64,000 nucleotides of DNA from Streptomyces sp. TP-A0874 (GTDB lineage Bacteria > Actinomycetota > Actinomycetes > Streptomycetales > Streptomycetaceae). Shown in pieces: positions 1 to 8,421 of this stretch; position 1 is the stretch's first letter, and the number at the start of each line of letters is the position of its first letter. Both the position numbers and the translations under genes were made by a program. The DNA is taken from the NCBI RefSeq assembly GCF_001748085.1, contig NZ_BBZK01000012.1, forward strand, positions 81,222 to 145,221, read 5' to 3'. The notes beneath the pieces are model-generated. The model made no database searches, had not been told where the DNA came from, and saw only the letters and a program-made list of their open reading frames with translations.

Positions 1-192
1 CCCTTGGTGCCGTCCGGCCGCCTTGTCGCGCAGTCGGCCTGTCGATCCGCCGCGTCTGGGCAACGTCCGCTGTCCGGTGCGGGGCACGGGCAGTTGCCCG
101 TACAGCTGCCGTACACGTCCGCCTGGTTCCCGTACCCGGCGGCCGATGCCGCCGTCCTGCCTGGTCAGGCTCGTCCCACGCCGGTCCAGCCC

Positions 193-825
193 CTAGGCCA
201 GTTCCCTCTCGAACCCGGACAGCAGCGCGTCGAGGGCGAAGCCGAAGCCCGCGCGGGACGGAGTGTCGCCCGCCTCCCGGGCGGCGCGCACCAGCACCGG
301 GTAGGTGTCCGGGTCGACGTCGGCCAGATCGGCGGTCTCCCCGTCGGCGCGGCCCGCCTGTACGGCGGCATGGCCGAGGGCGAGGCTGGTCACCGAGTGG
401 ACGACGTCCAAGGCCCTGGGCAGGGTGAGGCCCGCCTCGTGCAGCGCCGCCACGGCGGCCTCCATGGTCCGCAGGTTGCGGGGTGTCACGGCGGGCCGGG
501 ACATCAGCAGCGGCACGATGTACGGGTGGGCGCCGAGCGTGGTGACGAGCGCGTCGGCGTAGGCGCGGAGGCCCTCCCGCCAGGTGGCCGCCCCGATCTC
601 GGGAGGCGCGGCCTCCGCGATGACCAGCTCGACCATCCCGTCCAGCAGCGCGTCCTTGTTCGGCACATGGTGGTAGATGGTCATCGCCTCCACCCCCAGT
701 TCCGTACCGAGACGGCGCATGGAGAGGGCCTTCAGCCCCTCCTGGTCGGCGAGGTGCACGGCCGTCTCCAGTACGGCTTGCCGGGTCAGTCCCGCCCGTT
801 GCCCACGCGCCCTGTTGGCCGCCAT
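193..825 (-). CDS. TetR-family transcriptional regulator
   Basis: 210-residue protein. The N-terminal helix-turn-helix reads LTRQAVLETAVHLADQEG, then LSMRRLGTELGVEAMTIYHHVPNKDALLDG, which is the classic TetR/AcrR DNA-binding region; the rest is a helical ligand-binding domain of the TetR_C type. The frame is open further upstream, but I start at ATG 825 (MAANRARGQ) because that places the HTH at the usual distance from the N terminus. It is transcribed away from the small membrane protein at 941, and two palindromes lie between them, so it probably represses that gene and itself. The ligand cannot be read from the sequence. Confidence 0.9.
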   Translation of the reverse strand: MAANRARGQRAGLTRQAVLETAVHLADQEGLKALSMRRLGTELGVEAMTIYHHVPNKDALLDGMVELVIAEAAPPEIGAATWREGLRAYADALVTTLGAHPYIVPLLMSRPAVTPRNLRTMEAAVAALHEAGLTLPRALDVVHSVTSLALGHAAVQAGRADGETADLADVDPDTYPVLVRAAREAGDTPSRAGFGFALDALLSGFERELA

Positions 826-871
826 GCCGCCCCCTTTCGTACCGGACGTCTCAGCCCCGGGTTTGACGATT

Positions 872-917
872 CTTACGGCGTAAATATAGCGTGCGGGAAG
901 TTTACTTACGATGTAAG
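872..917. promoter_or_regulatory. Twin TetR operator-like palindromes in a divergent promoter region
   Basis: Two inverted repeats of related sequence sit between the TetR gene and the divergent membrane-protein gene: TTAC-GGC-GTAA (873-883) and CTTAC-GAT-GTAAG (905-917), with centres 33 bp apart, about three helical turns. A TTGACG (863-868) and TATAGC (885-890) pair 16 bp apart is a plausible forward promoter overlapping the first palindrome. The site is AT-rich relative to its surroundings. Autorepression by the adjacent TetR protein is inferred. Confidence 0.7.
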
Positions 918-940
918 AATCTTGTGGGGGGCTGACGACC

Positions 941-1420
941 GTGACATCCCGCACCGCCATGTACCTGGGGCTGGCGCTGACCGCGGCAGCCGCAGTGCTT
1001 CCGCTGGTCGACATGGCCACCGTGGACAGCGTCACCAGCCATGTACGCGACGCCTATCCGGACTGGCCCGACTCGGATGTGCGCAAGGACCGCACCGCCA
1101 TCACCGTCTACCTGACTGTCGTCTGGGCGCTCGGCATCCCCTGCTGGCTCTGGGCGATCCGCTCGGTCCGCGGGGGAGCGCGCCGTGCCCGCACGGTGAG
1201 CGTCACGCTGTTCGTGCTCGGCGCCTGCCTCGCCCTCTTCGACCTCACCTACTCCGCGGCGCCCTACGACCGCATCATCCCGCTCTCCTACGGCCTGCTC
1301 GGGCTGCTGCCCTGCCTGGCAGGGCTGCTCGCGGTCGGCCTGGTGTGGAAGGAGAGCACCGATGCCGCCCCGGGCGACGGGCGTACCGGTGGTTTCCGGA
1401 GCCCGGTGGATACGGTGTGA
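941..1420 (+). CDS. Small integral membrane protein of unknown function
   Basis: 159 residues with four apparent membrane helices, at about residues 7-25, 55-75, 85-105 and 115-137, separated by short charged loops. No catalytic motif is recognised. I use GTG 941, which follows a G-rich stretch; ATG 959 is the alternative start. The gene is divergent from the TetR regulator and is its likely target. Membrane proteins controlled by an adjacent TetR are often linked to stress or efflux, but nothing here identifies a substrate. Confidence 0.8.
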   Translation: MTSRTAMYLGLALTAAAAVLPLVDMATVDSVTSHVRDAYPDWPDSDVRKDRTAITVYLTVVWALGIPCWLWAIRSVRGGARRARTVSVTLFVLGACLALFDLTYSAAPYDRIIPLSYGLLGLLPCLAGLLAVGLVWKESTDAAPGDGRTGGFRSPVDTV

Positions 1421-1596
1421 GGCCTTAGCCGGCAGCCGTCCGCCGCGTTCACCGGCGGGGGCGCGGAGTGGTCGCCCACGCGGTGGCACCGTCCCCCCGG
1501 CCCCGGGCACCCGCCGGCCCGTCAAGTCGCGGTACGGCATTGGAACTTTCAGGGCACGGAGGTCCTGAGCGGCCCACCGGCGGGAAGGATACGGGC

Positions 1597-3900
1597 ATGC
1601 AGCCCAGCGTTCCCGAACCGGTCCCCGAGGTGGTGCGGCAGACGGCCCGACAGGCGGTGCCACGGCCCCGGCAGCAGCCGGAGCCGCCGGACGCGCCCGC
1701 GATGCGGCAACCCGTCGGGATGGACGCCGTCCCCCCGCCCGGCACCTTGGCGGCAGCGGCGCCCGAACTGGACCCGGATCTGGACGCCGATCCGGACGCC
1801 TACGAGGGAGACGCCGAGGGGAGCGAGCTGCCGCCGGACCGCTTCCTGGACCGGGAGCGCAGCTGGCTGGCGTTCAACGAGCGGGTGTTGGAGCTCGCCG
1901 AGGACCCGGCGATCCCGCTGCTGGAGCGGGCCAACTTCCTCGCGATCTTCGCCAGCAACCTCGACGAGTTCTTCATGGTCCGGGTGGCCGGGCTCAAACG
2001 GCGGATCGCCACCGGGGTCGCCACCCGCTCCGCCTCCGGTTACCAGCCGCGCGAAGTCCTGCAGCAGGTCTGGGACCGGTCCCGGGAGCTGATGCTCCGG
2101 CACGCCGCCTGCTTCCGGCAGGGCGTGCTGCCCGGCCTGGCCGCCGAGGGCGTGGAGCTGATCCGCTGGCCGGAGCTGACCGAGCAGGAGCAGTCCCGGC
2201 TCTTCACGCTCTTCCGGCAGCGGATCTACCCGGTGCTGACTCCGCTGGCGGTCGACCCCGCGCACCCCTTCCCCTACATCTCCGGCCTCTCGCTGAACCT
2301 CGCGGTCGTGGTGCGGAACCCCGTCAGCGGCGAGGAGCACTTCGCCCGGGTCAAGGTGCCGCCGCTGCTCTCCCGTTTCCTGGAGGCCTCGCCGCAGCGG
2401 TACGTGCCGCTGGAGGACGTGATAGCCGCACACCTGGAGGAGCTCTTCCCCGGGATGGAGGTGCTCGCCACGCATCTCTTCCGGGTCACCCGCAACCAGG
2501 ACCTGGAGGTGGAGGAGGACGACGCGGAGAACCTCCTCCAGGCCTTGGAGAAGGAGCTGATGCGCCGCCGCTTCGGGCCGCCGGTCCGGCTCGAGGTGGA
2601 GGAGGACATGGCTCCGGAGGTGCTGGATCGGCTGGTGCGGGAGCTGAAGATCTCCGCGGCGGAGGTGCACCGGCTGCCCGGCCCGCTCGACCTCACCGGG
2701 CTGTTCGGGATAGCTGCGCTCGACCGCCCCGAGCTGAGGTTCCCGAAGTTCGTGGCCGGACCCCACCCCGACCTCGCCGAGGCCGGAGCCGGCTCCGCCG
2801 CGGTGCCGGACGTCTTCGCCGCGCTGCGGGAACGGGACGTGCTGCTCCACCACCCCTACGACTCCTTCTCCACCTCCGTGCAGGCGTTCCTGGAGCAGGC
2901 CGCCGAAGACCCCGACGTGCTGGCGATCAAGCAGACGCTGTACCGCACCTCGGGCGACTCACCGATCGTCCACGCGCTGATAGACGCCGCGAACTTTGGC
3001 AAGCAGGTGCTCGTCCTGGTCGAGATCAAGGCGCGCTTCGACGAGCAGGCCAACATCAAGTGGGCCCGCGCGCTGGAGGACGCCGGCTGCCACGTCGTCT
3101 ACGGGCTGGTCGGCCTGAAGACGCACTGCAAGCTCTCCCTGGTGGTCCGGCGGGAGGGCGACGCCCTGCGCCGCTACGCGCACGTCGGCACGGGCAACTA
3201 CCACCCGAACACCGCCCGGCTCTACGAGGACCTGGGGCTGCTCACCGCCGACCCGCAGGTCGGCGCGGATCTCTCGGACCTCTTCAACCAGCTCTCCGGG
3301 TACTCGCGCCGTACCACCTACCGGCGGCTGCTGGTCGCTCCCCGCTCCCTCCGCGAAGGGCTGGTCCGGCGGATCGCGGCGGAGGCCGAGCACCGGCGGG
3401 CGGGGCGGCCGGCGTACGTCCGGATCAAGGTCAACTCGATCGTCGACGAGGCGGTCATCGACGCGCTCTACCGGGCCGCCCGCGCCGGTGTGCGGGTGGA
3501 CGTCTGGGTGCGCGGGATCTGCGCCGTCCGCCCGGGGGTGGCCGGGCTCTCGGAGAACATCCGGGTCCGCAGCGTGCTCGGTCGCTTCCTGGAGCACTCG
3601 CGGATCTTCGCCTTCGGCAACGGAGGCGACCCCGAGGTCTGGATCGGGAGTGCCGACCTGATGCACCGGAACCTCGACCGCCGGATCGAGACGCTGGTGC
3701 GGGTGGCCGACCCGGGCCACCGGGCCTCGTTGGTGGCGCTGCTGGAGGCGGGGATGTCGGAGACCGCCGACTCCTGGCTCCTCGGCCCGGACGGCGAGTG
3801 GAGGCGGCGCGGGACGGACGGGGACGGGGCGCCGCTGCCCAACGTCCAGGAACGGCTCATCGCCGCCCGGCGGCGGGGGCGAGGCCCGGCGCTGAACTGA
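1597..3900 (+). CDS. ppk: Polyphosphate kinase PPK1
   Basis: 767 residues; makes inorganic polyphosphate reversibly from ATP. Conserved PPK1 segments are visible in order: RSWLAFNERVLELAED, NLDEFFMVRVAGLKRR, the HPYDSFSTSVQAFL block, the phospholipase-D-like LVEIKARFDEQANIKWA, the HVGTGNYHPNTARLYEDLG histidine loop and the C-terminal IGSADLMHRNLDRRIE. An acidic, proline-rich extension of about 80 residues precedes the core. ATG 1597 is chosen because GGAAGGA lies just upstream; the frame is open to 1468. One PHO-box-like GTTCACC unit lies at 1447-1453, too little to claim PhoP control, although ppk belongs to the phosphate regulon in studied streptomycetes. Confidence 0.95.
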   Translation: MQPSVPEPVPEVVRQTARQAVPRPRQQPEPPDAPAMRQPVGMDAVPPPGTLAAAAPELDPDLDADPDAYEGDAEGSELPPDRFLDRERSWLAFNERVLELAEDPAIPLLERANFLAIFASNLDEFFMVRVAGLKRRIATGVATRSASGYQPREVLQQVWDRSRELMLRHAACFRQGVLPGLAAEGVELIRWPELTEQEQSRLFTLFRQRIYPVLTPLAVDPAHPFPYISGLSLNLAVVVRNPVSGEEHFARVKVPPLLSRFLEASPQRYVPLEDVIAAHLEELFPGMEVLATHLFRVTRNQDLEVEEDDAENLLQALEKELMRRRFGPPVRLEVEEDMAPEVLDRLVRELKISAAEVHRLPGPLDLTGLFGIAALDRPELRFPKFVAGPHPDLAEAGAGSAAVPDVFAALRERDVLLHHPYDSFSTSVQAFLEQAAEDPDVLAIKQTLYRTSGDSPIVHALIDAANFGKQVLVLVEIKARFDEQANIKWARALEDAGCHVVYGLVGLKTHCKLSLVVRREGDALRRYAHVGTGNYHPNTARLYEDLGLLTADPQVGADLSDLFNQLSGYSRRTTYRRLLVAPRSLREGLVRRIAAEAEHRRAGRPAYVRIKVNSIVDEAVIDALYRAARAGVRVDVWVRGICAVRPGVAGLSENIRVRSVLGRFLEHSRIFAFGNGGDPEVWIGSADLMHRNLDRRIETLVRVADPGHRASLVALLEAGMSETADSWLLGPDGEWRRRGTDGDGAPLPNVQERLIAARRRGRGPALN

Positions 3901-3921
3901 GGCGCGCGGTGGACGGGCGCC

Positions 3922-3956
3922 GGGGGGCGCCGCTCAGCGCGGCGCCAGCGCCCCCC
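3922..3956. terminator. GC-rich hairpin between convergent ppk and methyltransferase genes
   Basis: GGGGGGCGC (3922-3930) pairs with GCGCCCCCC (3948-3956), with a 17-nt loop that can itself form GGCGCC/GGCGCC. It lies just after the ppk stop and overlaps the 3' end of the convergent gene. There is no T-run, as is usual for high-GC actinobacterial terminators. Confidence 0.5.
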
Positions 3957-4734
3957 AGGCCACGCTCACCTCGCCCTGCCGCCACCGCTTGGGCCCGTCG
4001 GTCAGCGGCCAGTCGGCGGCGAGCGAGCGGACCGAGCGCATCCAGCGCTGCCGGACCCCGAGCGGCGCGTAGGGCGCCGCCGCCGCCCAGGCACGCTCGA
4101 AGTCGGAGAGGAAGGCGTGTATCGGTTCGCCGGGGACGTTGCGGTGTATCAACGCCTTCGGGAGCCGCTCGGCGAAGACGGCGGGGCTGCCCAGATGGCT
4201 CAGCCGGGCGGCGAAGGTCACCGTCCGCGGACCGTCCGGCCCGAGCGCTATCCACACATGGCGGCGCCCTATCTCGTCGCAGGTGCCCTCCAAGAGCAGC
4301 CCACCGGGGGCCAGCCGGGAGCAGAGCCGCTCCCAGGCCGCCGCCACCTCGGCCTCCTCGTACTGGCGCAGCACATTGGCGGCCCGCAGCAGGACCGGGC
4401 GGGCGTCCCCCGGCAGCGGGACCTCGAAGCCGCCGCGGCGGAAGGAGAGGCCGGGGCGGGCGTAGGGCTGGGCCGCCGCCACCCGGTCCGGATCTATCTC
4501 CAGGCCGACCACCTCGGCGTCAGGCCGCACCCGGCGGAGCCGCTCCAGCAGTTCGACGGCGGTCCAGGGCGCCGCCCCGTACCCGAGGTCGACGGCGAGC
4601 GGGCGGCGGGCACGGCGCAGCACCTCGGTCCGTTCGGCGGTGATCCAGCGGTCCATCCGCCGCAGCCGGTTGGGGTTGGTGGTCCCCCGGGTCGCCGTGC
4701 CGACGGGACGGGAGGGTGCGGAACGGCCAGCCAT
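3934..4734 (-). CDS. Class I SAM-dependent methyltransferase-like protein
   Basis: 266 residues. The glycine-rich motif VDLGYGAAPWTAVELL (motif I) is followed by an acidic residue after the second strand (VVGLEIDPDRV), and LAPGGLLLEGT forms the post-II strand, so a Rossmann methyltransferase fold is likely. The N-terminal region RMDRWITAER resembles other actinobacterial copies. The acceptor is unknown. It is divergent from mshA with about 175 bp between them and convergent with ppk. Such genes are commonly found beside mshA in Streptomyces, but no role in mycothiol synthesis is established by the sequence. Confidence 0.8.
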   Translation of the reverse strand: MAGRSAPSRPVGTATRGTTNPNRLRRMDRWITAERTEVLRRARRPLAVDLGYGAAPWTAVELLERLRRVRPDAEVVGLEIDPDRVAAAQPYARPGLSFRRGGFEVPLPGDARPVLLRAANVLRQYEEAEVAAAWERLCSRLAPGGLLLEGTCDEIGRRHVWIALGPDGPRTVTFAARLSHLGSPAVFAERLPKALIHRNVPGEPIHAFLSDFERAWAAAAPYAPLGVRQRWMRSVRSLAADWPLTDGPKRWRQGEVSVAWGALAPR

Positions 4735-4910
4735 GGGTTCCAGTGTCCCGCCCCGCTGGCGGAGCCCGTGCAGAGGGGGGTCGCTGACAGCACAGCCGAC
4801 GGCCGAGACGTTCGGTCACCGTTTGGCAAAGTGGAAATGGTTGGGGTGATTCCGGTGGTTGCAGGCGGGAGAGGGGTGGTTCGCGCCCCGGGTCGAGGAG
4901 GTCTCGCGCG

Positions 4911-6293
4911 GTGAGCCAGCAGGTGTCCCGGTGGAGTGTGCAGAGCCAGCGATCCGGGGGCGGGCTCCCCGCCGCCAGACACCCCGGGATCAGCACGCTT
5001 CCCCCGGCCCGGCAGGGCGGCCCCCGCCGGCCCCGGCGCGTCGCCATGCTCAGCGTGCACACCTCCCCGCTGCACCAGCCCGGGACCGGCGACGCCGGAG
5101 GGATGAACGTCTACATCGTCGAGCTGGCCCGGAAGCTGGCCGCCCTCGACATCGAGGTGGAGATCTTCACCCGGGCCACCAGCGGTGACCTGCCGCCGAC
5201 CGTCGACATGGCGCCGGGGGTGCTGGTGCGCCACATCGACGCCGGGCCCTACGAGGGGCTGGCCAAGGAGGAACTCCCGGCACAGCTGTGCGCCTTCACC
5301 CACGGCGTGCTGCGGGCCTGGGCCGGGCTCCGGCCCGGCCACTACGACCTGGTGCACTCGCACTACTGGCTCTCCGGGCAGGTCGGCTGGCTGGCGGCGG
5401 AACGCTGGGGTGTCCCACTCGTCCACGCCATGCACACGATGGCCAAGGTGAAGAACGCCGCACTGGCGGAGGGGGACACCCCGGAACCCGCGGCCAGGGT
5501 GATAGGGGAGACGCAGGTGGTCCGCGCCGCGCACCGGCTGATCGCGAACACCGAAGGCGAGGCCGCGGAACTGGTCCACCACTACGCCGCCGACCGACGT
5601 CTGGTCGACGTGGTGCACCCGGGCGTCGACCTCGACCTCTTCCATCCCGCCGACGGCCGCGCCGCGGCCCGAGCCCGCCTCGGGCTGCCGCAGGAAGCGC
5701 TGATCCCGCTGTTCGCGGGGCGGATACAGCCGCTCAAAGCACCCGACGTCCTGCTCCGCGCGGTCGCGGTTCTGCTCCGGGAGCGGCCCGATCTGCGCGG
5801 GCGCACCCTCGTGCCCGTGGTCGGCGGTCCCAGCGGCAGCGGCCTGGCCAGGCCCGACCGCCTGCGGAGCCTGGCGGAGCAGCTCGGCATCGCCGACGTG
5901 GTCCGCTTCCAGCCGGCGGTCGGGCAGCGGCAGCTCGCCGACTGGTACCGGGCCGCCTCAGTCCTCGTCATGCCCTCCTACAGCGAGTCCTTCGGACTGG
6001 TCGCGATCGAGGCCCAGGCAGCCGGCACCCCCGTCCTCGCCGCCGCCGTCGGCGGGCTACCGGTGGCGGTACGCGACGGGATCACCGGTTTCCTGCTGCC
6101 GGGACACGATCCGGCCGACTACGCCCAGGTCCTGCGCCGCCTCGCGGACCAGCCCGCGCTGGGCGAGGAGATGGGCCGGGCCGCGGCCCGCCACGCCCGC
6201 GGCTTCGGCTGGGACGCGGCGGCGGCCGCCACCGCGGAGGTCTACACGGCGGCGCTGCGCGCGCACCGTCACCTACGATCGCACCATGGCTGA
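4911..6293 (+). CDS. mshA: D-inositol-3-phosphate glycosyltransferase MshA
   Basis: 460 residues, GT-B glycosyltransferase family 4. MshA transfers GlcNAc from UDP-GlcNAc to 1L-myo-inositol-1-phosphate, the first step of mycothiol synthesis. Signature stretches are LSVHTSPLHQPGTGDAGGMN near the N terminus (nucleotide-sugar loop), VHSHYWLSGQVGWLAA, HAMHTMAKVKN, FAGRIQPLKAPDVLL, and the C-terminal MPSYSESFGLVAIEAQAAGTPV donor-binding motif. GTG 4911 is preceded by GAGGAGG at a good distance. The extension of about 45 residues before the first motif is polar and disordered. The stop overlaps the next gene by 8 nt, suggesting co-transcription. Confidence 0.96.
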   Translation: MSQQVSRWSVQSQRSGGGLPAARHPGISTLPPARQGGPRRPRRVAMLSVHTSPLHQPGTGDAGGMNVYIVELARKLAALDIEVEIFTRATSGDLPPTVDMAPGVLVRHIDAGPYEGLAKEELPAQLCAFTHGVLRAWAGLRPGHYDLVHSHYWLSGQVGWLAAERWGVPLVHAMHTMAKVKNAALAEGDTPEPAARVIGETQVVRAAHRLIANTEGEAAELVHHYAADRRLVDVVHPGVDLDLFHPADGRAAARARLGLPQEALIPLFAGRIQPLKAPDVLLRAVAVLLRERPDLRGRTLVPVVGGPSGSGLARPDRLRSLAEQLGIADVVRFQPAVGQRQLADWYRAASVLVMPSYSESFGLVAIEAQAAGTPVLAAAVGGLPVAVRDGITGFLLPGHDPADYAQVLRRLADQPALGEEMGRAAARHARGFGWDAAAAATAEVYTAALRAHRHLRSHHG

Positions 6294-6819
6294 GGCGGTG
6301 GCGACGGCGCGGGAGATCATCGAGCGGACCCTCCGGGAGGCGGAGCTCGACTGGGAGAGCCCGAAGGACGGGCACTACGTCGTGAAGCTCCCCGGCACCG
6401 CCAAGCTCTCCACCACCTGCTCCCTGGTGGTCGGCCGGCACTCGCTCTCCGTCAACGCCTTCGTGGTCCGCTGCCCCGACGAGAACGAGGCGGCCGTCCA
6501 CCGCTGGCTGCTGGAGCGGAACACCCGGCTCTTCGGGGTCGGCTACGCCGTCGACCGGCACGGGGACGTCTACCTGGTCGGCAAACTGCCGCTCTCCGCC
6601 GTCACCCCCGAGGGGCTGGACCAACTGCTGGGCACGGTGCTGGAGAACGCCGACGGCAGCTTCAACACCCTCCTGGAGATGGGCTTCGCCACCGCCATCC
6701 GCCGCGAGTACGCCTGGCGCACCGCGCGGGGGGAGTCCACCCGCAACCTCCAGGCCTTCGGACACCTGACGGGCCGGGATGCCGAGGGCATGGAAGGAGA
6801 GTCCACCGGCACGGGCTGA
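6286..6819 (+). CDS. YbjN-domain (type III secretion chaperone-like) protein
   Basis: 177 residues. The alpha/beta YbjN fold is recognisable from an N-terminal helix (ATAREIIERTLREAELDWE), a strand with HYVVKLPGT, the segment CSLVVGRHSLSVNAFVVRCP, and the helix-rich C-terminal half with LDQLLGTVLENADGSFNTLLEMGF. No catalytic residues are expected in this family, whose members may act as chaperones or regulators. ATG 6286 lies inside the mshA 3' end, so it is translationally coupled to mshA. The pairing mshA-ybjN-gpmA is common in Streptomyces. Confidence 0.85.
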   Translation: MAEAVATAREIIERTLREAELDWESPKDGHYVVKLPGTAKLSTTCSLVVGRHSLSVNAFVVRCPDENEAAVHRWLLERNTRLFGVGYAVDRHGDVYLVGKLPLSAVTPEGLDQLLGTVLENADGSFNTLLEMGFATAIRREYAWRTARGESTRNLQAFGHLTGRDAEGMEGESTGTG

Positions 6820-6862
6820 GCAAGCGGCGGGCCGGCAGACCCCGTCGATTAGGCTCGGGGGC

Positions 6863-7624
6863 ATGGCCGACGCACCGTACAAGCTGATCCTCCTCCGCCA
6901 CGGCGAGAGCGAGTGGAACGCCAAGAACCTCTTCACCGGATGGGTGGACGTCAACCTCACCGAGAAGGGCGAGAAGGAGGCGCAGCGCGGCGGCGAGCTG
7001 ATGACCGCCGCCGGCCTGCTCCCCGACATCGTGCACACCTCCGTGCAGAAGCGCGCCATCCGCACCGCGCAGATCTCCCTGGAGACCGCCGACCGCCTCT
7101 GGATCCCCGTCAAGCGCTCCTGGCGGCTCAACGAACGGCACTACGGCGCGCTCCAGGGCAAGGACAAGGCGCAGACGCTCGCCGAGTTCGGCGAGGAGCA
7201 GTTCATGCTCTGGCGCCGCTCCTACGACACCCCGCCGCCGGTCCTGGAGGACGGCGCGGAGTGGTCCCAGAGCGACGACCCCCGGTACGCCGACCTCCCC
7301 AGCGAGGCGCGCCCGCGCACCGAGTGCCTCAAGGACGTCGTCGCCCGCATGCTGCCGTACTGGTACGACGGCATCCTGCCGGACCTGCAGGCGGGCCGCA
7401 CCGTGCTGATCGTGGCGCACGGCAACAGCCTGCGGGCGCTGGTCAAGCACCTCGACCAGATCTCCGACGCGGACATCACCGGTCTGAACATCCCGACCGG
7501 CATCCCGCTGCTGTACGAACTGGACGCCGACTTCCGGCCGATCACCGCGGGCGGGGCCTACCTCGACCCGGAGGCGGCGAAGGCGGCCATCGAGGCGGTC
7601 AAGAACCAGGGCAGGAAGAAGTAG
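6863..7624 (+). CDS. gpmA: 2,3-bisphosphoglycerate-dependent phosphoglycerate mutase
   Basis: 253 residues, histidine phosphatase superfamily; interconverts 3- and 2-phosphoglycerate in glycolysis. The catalytic RHGESEWN motif is at residues 11-18 with the phosphorylated His at 12, followed by NLFTGWVDVNLTEKG, the ERHYGALQG loop, and the second catalytic His in LIVAHGNSLRALVKH. Length and motifs are complete. ATG 6863 is chosen over the longer open frame because homology begins at MADAPYKLILLRHGE. It ends just before a strong hairpin. Confidence 0.97.
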   Translation: MADAPYKLILLRHGESEWNAKNLFTGWVDVNLTEKGEKEAQRGGELMTAAGLLPDIVHTSVQKRAIRTAQISLETADRLWIPVKRSWRLNERHYGALQGKDKAQTLAEFGEEQFMLWRRSYDTPPPVLEDGAEWSQSDDPRYADLPSEARPRTECLKDVVARMLPYWYDGILPDLQAGRTVLIVAHGNSLRALVKHLDQISDADITGLNIPTGIPLLYELDADFRPITAGGAYLDPEAAKAAIEAVKNQGRKK

Positions 7625-7635
7625 GCCCATACCCG

Positions 7636-7680
7636 AACAAGCCCCCTGCCCGCTGTTTGCCTGCTGGTAAGGGGCTTGTT
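7636..7680 (+). terminator. Terminator after gpmA
   Basis: AACAAGCCCC (7636-7645) and GGGGCTTGTT (7671-7680) form a perfect 10-bp stem with a 25-nt loop, 11 nt after the gpmA stop. Between here and 7964 I see no supportable gene. Confidence 0.75.
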
Positions 7681-7964
7681 GCTGCCCCGGGGCAGGTCTC
7701 CCGGGGCCGTCAGATCCGGGACGGGCCGGACCGGGTGGGGTCGAAGACGGTGGCCAGGGGCGAGGTCGACCGGACCTCGGCGATCACTGACCAGGTGTGC
7801 CGAACCGCTCGGATCGCGACGGTGCGCGGATCCGCCGGAGGCCCGGTGGATCCGCGCACTTTGCCACTGTGTGCTCTGCGCTGCGGTGTCAGCGCAGCGG
7901 AGGCTGCCGCCGCGGCGCTCCGGGAACGTGTCCCGGAGCCCGCGGCGACCCTCTTGGTGCGGGG

Positions 7965-8087
7965 TCAGCCGCAGCCGCCGCCGCACTGGCAGGCGCTGCC
8001 GCTCTGGCAACCGCAGCTACATCCTGAGCCGCAGCCGCAGTTCCTCGGTGCCGGGTCGGGTGTGGTCGTGGTGGGGAAGTCGGCCAT
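7965..8087 (-). CDS. 40-residue cysteine-rich, metallothionein-like peptide
   Basis: A 41-codon reading frame on the minus strand, too short for usual gene callers. It starts at ATG 8087, preceded on its own strand by a near-perfect ribosome site, GAGGAGGTACTC. The N-terminal part is MADFPTTTTPDPAPRN. The C-terminal 24 residues hold eight Cys in a Gly/Ser/Gln background, in the order C-x-C-x3-C-x-C-x-C-x5-C-x-C-x3-C. No His or aromatic residues occur in that part. The spacing of CxC pairs is typical of metal-thiolate peptides, so binding of Zn, Cu or Cd is inferred. A cysteine-rich secreted or modified peptide precursor is the alternative, but there is no signal peptide or modification enzyme nearby. 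Confidence 0.72.
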   Translation of the reverse strand: MADFPTTTTPDPAPRNCGCGSGCSCGCQSGSACQCGGGCG

Positions 8088-8334
8088 GAGTACCTCCTCG
8101 ATGGCAATGCATCCTGATCAACCGTTCGTTACTGCACACCAGTTCGCCCGGGCGCGTCAACGGCGCGCGGGAGCACGTAGGAGATCGTCGGAATGCTCGT
8201 GAGCCGGTTCCGGAGGCCGCTCCGCCCGGCCCGCGCCGGCGGACGTCCGGAGCCGCTGTCCGCCCCAGCACCACCCCCCGCCGGCCGCCGGGCGATGCCG
8301 GAGCAGCCGACCGAGCTGGCCGACCGTCCCACAT

Positions 8335-8407
8335 CGAACCGAGCCGAACCGAACCGAGCCGAACCGAGCCGAACTGAACCGAGCCAACCGAGCCAACCGA
8401 GCCGACC
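8335..8407. repeat. Imperfect CGARC pentanucleotide tandem array
   Basis: About 15 consecutive units of consensus CGA(A/G)C, two of them shortened to four bases, run from 8335 to 8407 in the intergenic stretch between the cysteine-rich peptide gene and the 3' end of phoU. It is a simple-sequence tract of the kind that varies in copy number by slippage. No coding role is apparent. Confidence 0.8.
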
Positions 8408-8421
8408 GGTCGCCGGCCGGG

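Noticed and set aside
4..1428. 474-residue plus-strand frame across the TetR gene and membrane protein
   Set aside because: Arg/Gly/Pro-rich translation with no family match; it is the antisense or off-frame shadow of the TetR gene and the small membrane protein, which both have proper motifs.
8335..8407. CRISPR array
   Set aside because: Units are 5 bp with no spacers and no cas genes nearby; it is a simple-sequence tract.
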